NCBI GenBank assembly: GCA_022712475.1
Contig: JALAGK010000196.1
Location: 1 to 5,836 of the forward strand
Reading direction: 5' to 3'
Source of the DNA: Enterobacteriaceae bacterium
Lineage (GTDB): Bacteria > Pseudomonadota > Gammaproteobacteria > Enterobacterales > Enterobacteriaceae
Length of the DNA: 5,836 bases
Shown: in pieces, positions 1-5,836 of the stretch
Layout: every line of letters begins with the position of its first letter
Numbering within the stretch: the stretch's first letter is position 1
The notes under the pieces: generated by a model
What the model was told of the DNA's origin: nothing
Seen by the model: the letters and a program-made list of their open reading frames with translations, nothing else
Database searches by the model: none
Made by a program: the position numbers and the translations under genes

Positions 1-1
1 A

Positions 2-11
2 TGTTAACAAT
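2..11 (+). promoter_or_regulatory. Possible ArcA box (TGTTAACAAT)
   Basis: This decamer matches the published ArcA-P consensus (A/T)GTTAATTA(A/T) at 8 of 10 positions. A weaker 7 of 10 match, TGTAAATTTC, lies at 49-58. ArcA normally binds direct repeats about 11 bp apart and no good partner is visible at that spacing, though the window edge may cut off further repeats. Location upstream of cydA, a known ArcA target, is the main support. Confidence 0.35.
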
Positions 12-22
12 TGCGAAATAAG

Positions 23-36
23 TTGATTTATATCAA
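23..36 (+). promoter_or_regulatory. FNR binding site, perfect consensus palindrome
   Basis: The sequence TTGATTTATATCAA matches the FNR consensus TTGAT-N4-ATCAA at all ten defined positions and is a perfect inverted repeat. FNR is the oxygen-sensing Fe-S regulator, and E. coli cydAB carries two FNR sites that mediate anaerobic repression. The spacing of 52 bp to the second site (75-88) is close to the E. coli arrangement, recalled as sites near -53.5 and +1. Confidence 0.8.
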
Positions 37-74
37 CGAAAACCTCACTGTAAATTTCCATTCAATAGCCAGTA

Positions 75-88
75 TTGCTACAGATCAA
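75..88 (+). promoter_or_regulatory. Second FNR-like site
   Basis: TTGCTACAGATCAA matches TTGAT-N4-ATCAA at nine of ten positions, with C in place of A in the left half. Its centre is 52 bp, about five helical turns, from the centre of the perfect site at 23-36, so two FNR dimers would lie on the same face of the DNA. In E. coli the downstream FNR site overlaps the start of the main cyd promoter; by analogy the transcription start would lie near here. That placement is inference. Confidence 0.6.
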
Positions 89-153
89 ACTGGCTCTTAG
101 GCGCTAAATTCGCTATATATTGATCGCCGTCGAGAAACGCAAAAAAGGCTAAA

Positions 154-181
154 CAAAAACCTGTTTATCGTAAGGTTTTTG
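154..181 (+). other. AT-rich stem-loop in the cyd leader
   Basis: The arms CAAAAACC (154-161) and GGTTTTTG (174-181) are perfectly complementary over 8 bp. Within the loop, TTA (165-167) and TAA (171-173) can add three more pairs around a TCG turn, leaving a TGT bulge on the 5' side. No T-tract follows, so it does not look like an intrinsic terminator. It would lie in the 5' leader of transcripts starting upstream. Function is unknown; it could be an mRNA structure or a protein site in the DNA. Confidence 0.4.
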
Positions 182-287
182 CGGCGTAATATATTTGCGG
201 GAACTGTATTGGTATTTTTTTTCACGTATTTGTAAACTTCTTTTTGTAGGAATCGCTTAAGCTAATTCTTACGGGTAGAGGGAGCAA

Positions 288-377
288 ATGTTTTCTATTG
301 GGGCATGCGTTGCGGAGCACCCGTTGTGTTCTGCGTCCGGAGTCTTCATGCGAAGAGCAAGGAGTCAAGATGTTTGA
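288..377 (+). CDS. Possible 29-aa upstream reading frame overlapping the cydA start
   Basis: An ATG at 288 is preceded by a strong Shine-Dalgarno stretch, GAGGGAG at 278-284. It opens a frame of 29 codons that begins [13 protein letters not shown] and ends in SQDV before TGA at 375-377. The stop lies 8 nt inside cydA (ATG at 370), in a different frame, so ribosomes ending here would pass over the cydA ribosome binding site (359-364). The peptide has two cysteines (residues 7 and 14), no membrane segment and no domain I recognise. It could be a leader peptide that couples or tunes cydA translation, or a chance frame. Support is the good ribosome binding site and the overlap geometry; no homology evidence is available to me. 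Confidence 0.4.
   Translation: MFSIGACVAEHPLCSASGVFMRRARSQDV
312..334 (+). other. RNA hairpin just upstream of cydA
   Basis: Bases 312-320 (GCGGAGCAC) pair with 326-334 (GTGTTCTGC) in a 9-bp stem with two G-U pairs and a 5-nt loop. A second, smaller hairpin follows at 343-356 (TCTTC / GAAGA, loop ATGC) and ends 2 nt before the cydA Shine-Dalgarno AAGGAG at 359-364. Both lie inside the 288-377 reading frame, so its translation would melt them. A regulatory role is inference. Confidence 0.35.
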
Positions 378-1938
378 TATAGTCGAACTGTCGCGCTTAC
401 AGTTTGCCTTGACTGCGATGTACCACTTTCTGTTTGTGCCACTAACGCTGGGTATGGCGTTTTTGCTGGCTATCATGGAAACGGTCTACGTGCTGTCTGG
501 CAAGCAAATTTATAAAGATATGACCAAATTCTGGGGCAAGTTGTTTGGTATCAACTTTGCACTCGGGGTCGCTACTGGTCTTACCATGGAGTTCCAGTTC
601 GGGACTAACTGGTCGTATTATTCGCATTATGTAGGTGACATCTTCGGTGCACCGCTGGCTATCGAAGGGTTGATGGCCTTCTTCCTGGAATCCACCTTTG
701 TTGGTCTGTTTTTCTTTGGCTGGGATCGTCTGGGCAAAGTACAGCACATGGCGGTAACCTGGTTGGTGGCACTGGGCTCAAACCTGTCCGCATTGTGGAT
801 TCTGGTTGCTAACGGCTGGATGCAAAACCCGATCGCCTCAGACTTCAACTTTGAAACCATGCGTATGGAAATGGTCAGCTTTGCCGAGCTGGTCCTCAAC
901 CCGGTTGCGCAGGTGAAATTCGTTCATACCGTGGCATCAGGTTATGTAACCGGTTCGATGTTCATTTTGGGCATCAGTGCATGGTACATGCTGAAAGGCC
1001 GTGATTTCGCTTTTGCCAAACGCTCATTTGCTATTGCGGCGAGCTTCGGTATGGCGGCAGTGCTGTCCGTTATCGTACTGGGTGATGAATCCGGTTACGA
1101 AATGGGCGACGTACAAAAAACTAAACTCGCCGCTATCGAAGCTGAGTGGGAAACCCAGCCTGCTCCGGCTGCTTTTACCCTCTTTGGGATTCCGGATCAG
1201 GAAAAGCAGGAAAACCACTACAAGATTCAGATCCCTTATGCACTGGGCTTGATTGCAACGCGTTCTGTTGATACGCCAGTTATCGGTCTGAAAGACTTGA
1301 TGGTGCAGCACGAGGCACGTATCCGTAACGGTATGAAAGCTTACAGTTTGCTGCAGGAGCTGCGCAATGGTTCCACTGACCAGTCTGTTCGCGATAACTT
1401 TAACGCGGTCAAAAAAGACCTGGGTTATGGTCTGCTGCTTAAGCGTTATACCGATGATGTAGCGGGTGCTTCTGAAGCACAGATTCAGCAAGCCACTAAA
1501 GATTCTATCCCGAGTGTTCTGCCGCTGTACTTCGCCTTCCGAATCATGGTGGCCTGTGGCTTCTTGCTGCTTGTGATTATCGCTGCCTCTTTCTGGACGG
1601 TTATTCGTAACCGCATTGGTCAGAAAAAATGGGTACTGCGTGCCGCGCTGTACGGACTTCCGCTGCCATGGATTGCCGTGGAATCCGGCTGGTTTGTAGC
1701 GGAATATGGTCGTCAGCCGTGGGCAATCGGTGAGGTTCTGCCAACCGCCGTGGCGAACTCGTCGCTGACTGCGGGCGATCTTATCTTCTCGATGGTCCTT
1801 ATCTGTGGCCTTTACACACTGTTCCTGGTGGCTGAACTGTTCCTGATGTTTAAGTTTGCCCGCCTTGGTCCAAGCAGCCTTAAGACCGGTCGTTATCACT
1901 TTGAGCAGTCCAATACGACTACTCAACCGGCACGCTAA
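370..1938 (+). CDS. cydA: Cytochrome bd-I ubiquinol oxidase subunit I
   Basis: CydA is the haem-bearing subunit of the inner-membrane terminal oxidase that oxidises ubiquinol and reduces O2 to water at high affinity. It generates proton-motive force by charge separation without pumping. The 522-aa product has the E. coli length and near-identical sequence. Visible key residues: H19 and E445 (high-spin haem b595/d region), H186 and M393 (axial ligands of haem b558), E99 and E107 (proton path), and K252 and E257 in the quinol-binding Q-loop, which is the long form typical of E. coli-type enzymes. The GRQPW signature is at 447-451. Membrane helices are spread over the whole protein. The ATG at 370 follows AAGGAG (359-364) and gives the canonical N-terminus [12 protein letters not shown]; an in-frame TTG at 298 would add 24 unlikely residues. 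cydB starts 15 nt downstream. A local variation is SIPSVLP (379-385), recalled as SIPRVAP in E. coli. Confidence 0.98.
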   Translation: MFDIVELSRLQFALTAMYHFLFVPLTLGMAFLLAIMETVYVLSGKQIYKDMTKFWGKLFGINFALGVATGLTMEFQFGTNWSYYSHYVGDIFGAPLAIEGLMAFFLESTFVGLFFFGWDRLGKVQHMAVTWLVALGSNLSALWILVANGWMQNPIASDFNFETMRMEMVSFAELVLNPVAQVKFVHTVASGYVTGSMFILGISAWYMLKGRDFAFAKRSFAIAASFGMAAVLSVIVLGDESGYEMGDVQKTKLAAIEAEWETQPAPAAFTLFGIPDQEKQENHYKIQIPYALGLIATRSVDTPVIGLKDLMVQHEARIRNGMKAYSLLQELRNGSTDQSVRDNFNAVKKDLGYGLLLKRYTDDVAGASEAQIQQATKDSIPSVLPLYFAFRIMVACGFLLLVIIAASFWTVIRNRIGQKKWVLRAALYGLPLPWIAVESGWFVAEYGRQPWAIGEVLPTAVANSSLTAGDLIFSMVLICGLYTLFLVAELFLMFKFARLGPSSLKTGRYHFEQSNTTTQPAR

Positions 1939-1953
1939 GACAGGAGTCGAGAA

Positions 1954-3093
1954 ATGATCGATTACGAAGTATTGCGTTTTATCTGGTGGCTCCTGATTGG
2001 CGTTCTGCTGATTGGTTTTGCCATCGCCGATGGTTTTGACATGGGCGTTGGTATGCTCACCCGTTTTCTCGGGCGCAGCGATACCGAACGCCGTGTGATG
2101 ATAAACAGCATCGCCCCGCACTGGGACGGTAACCAGGTGTGGCTTATTACCGCCGGTGGTGCGCTATTTGCTGCCTGGCCGATGGTCTACGCTGCCGCGT
2201 TTTCTGGCTTCTATGTAGCGATGGTGCTAGTGCTGGCCGCATTGTTCTTTCGTCCGGTTGGTTTTGACTACCGCTCGAAGATTGAAGATACCCGCTGGCG
2301 CAACATGTGGGACTGGGGCATCTTTGTGGGTAGCTTTGTGCCGCCGCTGGTTATTGGTGTTGCCTTTGGCAACCTGCTGCAAGGGGTGCCGTTTAGCGCG
2401 GACGAATATCTGCGTCTGACCTATACCGGCAACTTCTTCCAGCTGCTGAACCCGTTTGGCTTGCTGGCTGGTGTGGTGAGCGTAGCAATGATTATCACCC
2501 AGGGTGCAACCTATCTGCAGATGCGTACCACGGGTGAGCTGCACTTGCGTACTCGCACTACCGCGCAGGTTTCCGCGCTGGTGATGATGGTGTGCTTTGT
2601 ACTGGCTGGTGTGTGGGTGGTTTACGGCATCGATGGCTATGTTGTGACGTCAACGATTGATACCTATGCGGCATCTAACCCATTAACGAAAGAAGTGGCG
2701 CGCGAGCCAGGGGCCTGGCTTGTGAACTTCAACAACATGCCTGCGCTTTGGGCTATTCCTGCTCTTGGTGTGGTGTTGCCGTTACTGACCGTACTGTGCT
2801 CCCGCCTTGAGCGTGGTGCCTGGGCGTTCTTGTTCTCTTCGCTGACGCTCGCTTGTGTCATCCTGACTGCCGGTATCGCAATGTTCCCGTTTGTAATGCC
2901 GTCCAGCACCATGATGAACGCCAGCCTGACGATGTGGGATGCCACATCAAGCCAGCTGACGCTGAATGTGATGACTTACGTTGCGATTGTGTTCGTACCG
3001 ATTATTCTGCTCTACACCACCTGGTGTTACTGGAAAATGTTCGGTCGCATCACCAAAGAGCACATCGAAAGCAACAGCAACTCTCTGTACTGA
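1954..3093 (+). CDS. cydB: Cytochrome bd-I ubiquinol oxidase subunit II
   Basis: CydB is the second large subunit of cytochrome bd-I. It carries no haem ligands but is structurally related to CydA, binds a structural quinone in E. coli, and provides part of a proton channel. The 379-aa product matches the E. coli length and is highly similar throughout. The conserved N-terminal segment DGFDMGVGML (26-35) and the motif APHWDGNQVW (54-63) with D58, implicated in proton delivery, are present. Multiple hydrophobic helices alternate with short loops, and the protein ends in a cytoplasmic basic tail after CYWKMFGR. The ATG follows AGGAG at 1942-1946 with a 7-nt spacer, and the gene is 15 nt after cydA, so translation in one operon is expected. 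cydX follows after 13 nt. Confidence 0.98.
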   Translation: MIDYEVLRFIWWLLIGVLLIGFAIADGFDMGVGMLTRFLGRSDTERRVMINSIAPHWDGNQVWLITAGGALFAAWPMVYAAAFSGFYVAMVLVLAALFFRPVGFDYRSKIEDTRWRNMWDWGIFVGSFVPPLVIGVAFGNLLQGVPFSADEYLRLTYTGNFFQLLNPFGLLAGVVSVAMIITQGATYLQMRTTGELHLRTRTTAQVSALVMMVCFVLAGVWVVYGIDGYVVTSTIDTYAASNPLTKEVAREPGAWLVNFNNMPALWAIPALGVVLPLLTVLCSRLERGAWAFLFSSLTLACVILTAGIAMFPFVMPSSTMMNASLTMWDATSSQLTLNVMTYVAIVFVPIILLYTTWCYWKMFGRITKEHIESNSNSLY

Positions 3094-3106
3094 GTGAGGA
3101 GATAAC

Positions 3107-3205
3107 ATGTGGTATTTTGCATGGATTCTGGGGACGCTGCTGGCTTGTGCCTTTGGCATCATTACTGCCCTGGCCATTGAGCACGTTGAGTCTCAAGAAA
3201 ACTGA
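3107..3205 (+). CDS. cydX: Cytochrome bd-I small subunit CydX
   Basis: CydX is a single-helix subunit that binds CydA and stabilises the haems of the bd oxidase; E. coli lacking it has reduced oxidase activity. This 32-aa product begins MWYFAWILGTLLACAFG, nearly identical to E. coli CydX, and has one membrane helix over roughly residues 4-24 followed by the conserved EHVES. The C-terminus then ends as QEN, about five residues earlier than the 37 aa I recall for E. coli; that tail is poorly conserved. The start has a strong Shine-Dalgarno GAGGAG at 3096-3101. The TGA overlaps the ybgE ATG by one base (TGATG at 3203-3207), which suggests translational coupling. Confidence 0.95.
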   Translation: MWYFAWILGTLLACAFGIITALAIEHVESQEN

Positions 3206-3498
3206 TGAAGAAAATTATCGCAACGCTTTATGCGGTAATGGATAAGAGCCCGTTACGGGCTCTTTCCTTAATCATGGCGCTTTTGCTGGCGGGTTGTATG
3301 TTCTGGGACCCGTCGCGTTTTGCGGCTAAAACCAGTGAGCTTTCAGTGTGGCATGGCTTTGCGTTGATGTGGGCTGTGTGCGCTGGTGTGATTCACGGCG
3401 TGGGCTTTCGGCCAAAGGCTGTGCTGTGGCAGGGTATCTTTTGTCCGCTGTTGGCAAGCCTCGTACTGATTGTTGGACTGGTGTTTTTCTTTTTCTAA
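3205..3498 (+). CDS. ybgE: Cyd operon membrane protein YbgE
   Basis: YbgE is a small inner-membrane protein encoded in the cyd operon of many proteobacteria. It is not needed as a structural subunit of the oxidase in known structures, and its role is unsettled. The 97-aa product matches the E. coli length. It has three hydrophobic segments, near residues 17-33, 48-65 and 75-97, with conserved FWDPSRFAAKTSEL between the first two and GVGFRP before the third. The C-terminus is an unusual VFFFF. Residues 28-31 read LAGC, a lipobox-like motif. The ATG overlaps the cydX stop by one base and has no strong ribosome binding site, so it probably depends on reinitiation. A perfect GC-rich hairpin lies inside codons 14-20. 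Confidence 0.93.
   Translation: MKKIIATLYAVMDKSPLRALSLIMALLLAGCMFWDPSRFAAKTSELSVWHGFALMWAVCAGVIHGVGFRPKAVLWQGIFCPLLASLVLIVGLVFFFF
3244..3264 (+). other. GC-rich hairpin inside the 5' end of ybgE
   Basis: AAGAGCCCG (3244-3252) and CGGGCTCTT (3256-3264) form a perfect 9-bp stem with a TTA loop, followed by TCCTTA. The shape resembles an intrinsic terminator with an interrupted U-tract, yet it lies within ybgE codons 14-20, about 40 nt after the cydX stop. It could slow or partly end transcription after cydABX, or protect the 3' end of a cydABX mRNA from exonucleases. It may also simply be a consequence of the encoded KSPLRALS. Confidence 0.45.
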
Positions 3499-3510
3499 TC
3501 GTTTTTTGCT

Positions 3511-3543
3511 GATATTTATGGATCTTGCAGGTCCATAAATATT
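3511..3543 (+). terminator. AT-rich palindrome after ybgE, possible terminator or operator
   Basis: The arms ATATTTATGGA (3512-3522) and TCCATAAATAT (3532-3542) are perfectly complementary over 11 bp. A T-G and a C-G pair extend the stem inward to a 5-nt TTGCA loop, and an outer G-T pair is possible. It begins 12 bp after the ybgE stop, where an operon terminator would be expected, but the stem is AT-rich and the following ATTTACG is a poor U-tract. It may instead be a weak or processing stem that allows read-through into ybgC-tol, or a binding site for a dimeric regulator. Confidence 0.45.
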
Positions 3544-3566
3544 TACGCTTCCCTCCCTTCCTCCCA

Positions 3567-3595
3567 TTCCAAACCCCGTTTTGCTTGCGTATAGT
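3567..3595 (+). promoter_or_regulatory. Candidate sigma-70 promoter for ybgC-tolQRA
   Basis: TATAGT at 3590-3595 is a five of six match to the -10 consensus. At 17 bp upstream TTCCAA (3567-3572) is only a three of six match for a -35 element, so the promoter would be weak or activator-dependent. Transcription would begin near 3602, about 27 nt before the ybgC GTG. E. coli is known to have a promoter upstream of ybgC, which supports the location but not these exact hexamers. Confidence 0.4.
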
Positions 3596-3628
3596 AGCAG
3601 CGTTTATTTGGCATTACCGGGATGTAGA

Positions 3629-4722
<1,094 letters not shown>

Positions 4723-4725
4723 GTC

Positions 4726-5154
4726 ATGGCCAGAACTCGGGGACGGGGTCGTCGCGAACTGAAGTCCGAAATCAACATTGTTCCGCTGCTGGATGTGTTG
4801 CTGGTGCTGTTGCTTATTTTTATGGCGACTGCACCCATCATTACGCAGAGCGTGGAGGTGGATTTGCCGGATGCGACCGATTCCAAAACGGTCAGTACCA
4901 ATGACGAGCCGCCGGTAATTGTTGAAGTTGCCGGTGTCGGGCAGTACAGCATTGTAGTTGGCAAAGATCGTATGGAGCAGCTGCCATCGGAGCAGGTTGC
5001 AGCGGAAGCGCAGCGCCGTCTGGAAGAAAACCCGAAAACGGTTTTCCTGATTGGTGGTGCGAAAGACGTGCCCTACGACGAGGTCATTAAAGCTCTCAAC
5101 CTGTTGCATCAGGCAGGTGTGAAGTCGGTCGGGTTAATGACCCAGCCGATTTGA
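4726..5154 (+). CDS. tolR: Tol-Pal stator subunit TolR
   Basis: TolR is the ExbD/MotB-like partner of TolQ. Its one membrane helix holds the proton-carrying aspartate and its periplasmic domain undergoes cycles of rearrangement that transmit force. The 142-aa product has a basic cytoplasmic N-terminus (RTRGRGRR), a helix near residues 18-38 with the essential D23 in NIVPLLDVLLVLLLIF, and a periplasmic domain ending in the conserved GLMTQPI. The middle of the periplasmic domain (about residues 72-98) is the most diverged from E. coli. The ATG is 3 nt after tolQ, with AAGGGG at 4714-4719 lying within the end of tolQ. tolA begins 30 nt downstream. Confidence 0.97.
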   Translation: MARTRGRGRRELKSEINIVPLLDVLLVLLLIFMATAPIITQSVEVDLPDATDSKTVSTNDEPPVIVEVAGVGQYSIVVGKDRMEQLPSEQVAAEAQRRLEENPKTVFLIGGAKDVPYDEVIKALNLLHQAGVKSVGLMTQPI

Positions 5155-5184
5155 TTGTGAGCTGCACAGTTTTGGGGAACCAGG

Positions 5185-5836
5185 GTGTCTAAGGCAACCG
5201 AAGAAAACGCAAAGCTTAAGCGGGCGATTATTGTTTCCGTCGCGCTGCACATCGTCCTGATTGTGCTGCTGGTGTGGAGCTCGTTCGATGAACATATTGA
5301 TGCCAGCGCGGGCGGTGGTGGCGGTTCTATTGACGCTGTGATGGTTGACCCGGGAGCGGTTGTCAGTCAGTACAACCGCCAGCAGGATCAACAGGCAAGT
5401 GCAAAACGCGCGGCCGAACAGCGAGAGAAGCAGGCTCAGCAGCAGGCGCAGGAGATGCGTGAAAAGCAGGCTGCTGAACAAGAACGCCTGAAGCAGCTTG
5501 AAAAAGAACGGCTTGAGGCGCAAGAAAAAGCTCAGCAGCAGAAGGCCGAGCAGCAAAAGCAGGCCGAAGAAGCGGCAAAAAGCGCAGAGCAGCAGCAAAA
5601 ACAGGCGGCGGACGCTGCCGCGAAAGCGAAAGCGGATGCCCAAGCGAAGCAGGCCGCTGCACAGGCGAAGAAAGAGGCGGAGCAGGAAGCTGCTAAAGCT
5701 GCGGCAGACGCACAGAAAAAAGCGGAACAGGCAGCGGCTAAAAAAGCGCAACAGGATGCTGAGAAAAAAGCCGTTGCCGAGGCTGCAAAAAAAGCGGCGG
5801 CAGAGAAGGCAGCGGCCCAGAAAGTAGCCGCTGAAA
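5185..5836 (+). CDS. tolA: Tol-Pal envelope protein TolA, 3' end beyond window
   Basis: TolA links the TolQR motor to TolB and Pal in outer-membrane constriction, and is the route used by group A colicins and filamentous phage. The visible 217 codons give a short cytoplasmic tail MSKATEENAKLKR, then a membrane helix at about 14-34 that contains the S18/H22 motif needed for contact with TolQR, then a glycine hinge (43-47). From about residue 60 there is a long Ala/Lys/Gln/Glu-rich helical domain that is still running at the window end; the C-terminal Pal/TolB-binding domain is not in view. The start is GTG at 5185: GGGGA lies at 5174-5178, and an in-frame stop at 5158-5160 excludes anything further upstream. 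Domain II is richer in glutamine than I recall for E. coli (runs such as EKAQQQKAEQQKQAEE). Confidence 0.96.
   Translation, partial: MSKATEENAKLKRAIIVSVALHIVLIVLLVWSSFDEHIDASAGGGGGSIDAVMVDPGAVVSQYNRQQDQQASAKRAAEQREKQAQQQAQEMREKQAAEQERLKQLEKERLEAQEKAQQQKAEQQKQAEEAAKSAEQQQKQAADAAAKAKADAQAKQAAAQAKKEAEQEAAKAAADAQKKAEQAAAKKAQQDAEKKAVAEAAKKAAAEKAAAQKVAAE

Larger units (their letters stand above)
1..287 (+). promoter_or_regulatory. cydAB upstream regulatory and leader region
   Basis: This AT-rich stretch contains no credible gene; the only reading frames are very short or shadows. It lies directly upstream of the cytochrome bd-I operon and holds FNR-type palindromes at 23-36 and 75-88, an ArcA-like box at 2-11 and an AT-rich hairpin at 154-181. 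In E. coli the cydAB promoter region is known to be activated by ArcA-P under low oxygen and repressed by FNR under full anaerobiosis, with several transcription starts far upstream of cydA. The content seen here fits that scheme. I could not identify a convincing -35/-10 pair, so transcription start sites are not assigned. By analogy with E. coli, where one FNR site overlaps the main start, a start near the second FNR-like site would give a 5' leader of nearly 290 nt. Confidence 0.8.

Noticed and set aside
1..21. ATG to TAA frame of six codons at the left edge
   Set aside because: It is too short, cannot be assessed without upstream sequence, and lies over the ArcA-like box in a regulatory region.
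120..133. Third FNR-like sequence TTGATCGCCGTCGA
   Set aside because: The left half is perfect but the right half matches ATCAA at only three of five positions; too weak to call.
298..369. In-frame TTG at 298 as an upstream start for cydA
   Set aside because: It has no suitable ribosome binding site at the right distance. The ATG at 370 has AAGGAG and gives the conserved CydA N-terminus, with H19 in the expected position.
1024..2121. 365-codon open frame on the minus strand opposite cydA and cydB
   Set aside because: It spans the boundary of two certain genes, its composition follows their codon bias, and it has no recognisable domain. It is an antisense shadow.
5134..5751. 205-codon leucine/phenylalanine/arginine-rich frame on the minus strand
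   Set aside because: It is the complement of the low-complexity AAA/CAG/GCG codons of tolA and has no independent support.
5498..5827. Lys/Arg-rich plus-strand frame of 109 codons
   Set aside because: It is an out-of-frame reading of tolA domain II, caused by the repetitive codons.

Overview
The window is a stretch of core chromosome from a gamma-proteobacterium of the order Enterobacterales, most likely a member of the Enterobacteriaceae close to but distinct from E. coli. The gene order cydA-cydB-cydX-ybgE-ybgC-tolQ-tolR-tolA is the classical enterobacterial one. CydA (522 aa), CydB (379 aa), YbgE (97 aa), YbgC (134 aa), TolQ (230 aa) and TolR (142 aa) have the lengths I remember for E. 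coli and near-identical sequences, while CydX and TolA differ enough to rule out E. coli itself. I cannot fix the genus from sequence alone. All genes lie on the plus strand. There is no insertion sequence, phage gene, tRNA, rRNA or CRISPR array.

Layout. Positions 1-287 are an AT-rich, non-coding cyd promoter and leader region. It holds one perfect FNR palindrome (23-36), a second FNR-like site 52 bp downstream (75-88), an ArcA-like box at the very left edge and an AT-rich hairpin (154-181). Positions 288-377 form a 29-codon upstream reading frame with a good ribosome binding site. It overlaps the cydA start by 8 nt and contains two small hairpins. cydA (370-1938), cydB (1954-3093), the short gene cydX (3107-3205) and ybgE (3205-3498) form a tight operon for the oxygen-scavenging terminal oxidase cytochrome bd-I. 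A 130-bp gap (3499-3628) with a long AT-rich palindrome and a pyrimidine tract separates it from the tol cluster. There, ybgC (3629-4033), tolQ (4030-4722), tolR (4726-5154) and the 5' part of tolA (from 5185, cut by the window end) form a second operon.

How the genes work together. CydA, CydB and CydX make the inner-membrane quinol oxidase that reduces O2 to water at low oxygen, which fits FNR and ArcA control; YbgE is a small membrane protein of the same operon with no firm role. TolQ and TolR form a proton-driven stator that energises TolA. TolA spans the periplasm to reach TolB and Pal (expected just beyond the window) and supports outer-membrane constriction and integrity during division. 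YbgC is a hotdog-fold acyl-CoA thioesterase linked to phospholipid synthesis that is co-transcribed with tol.

I see no new multi-gene system. The points most worth checking are regulatory structures inside or beside known genes: a perfect 9-bp GC-rich hairpin inside the start of ybgE, the upstream reading frame overlapping cydA, and the palindrome plus C-rich tract between the two operons.
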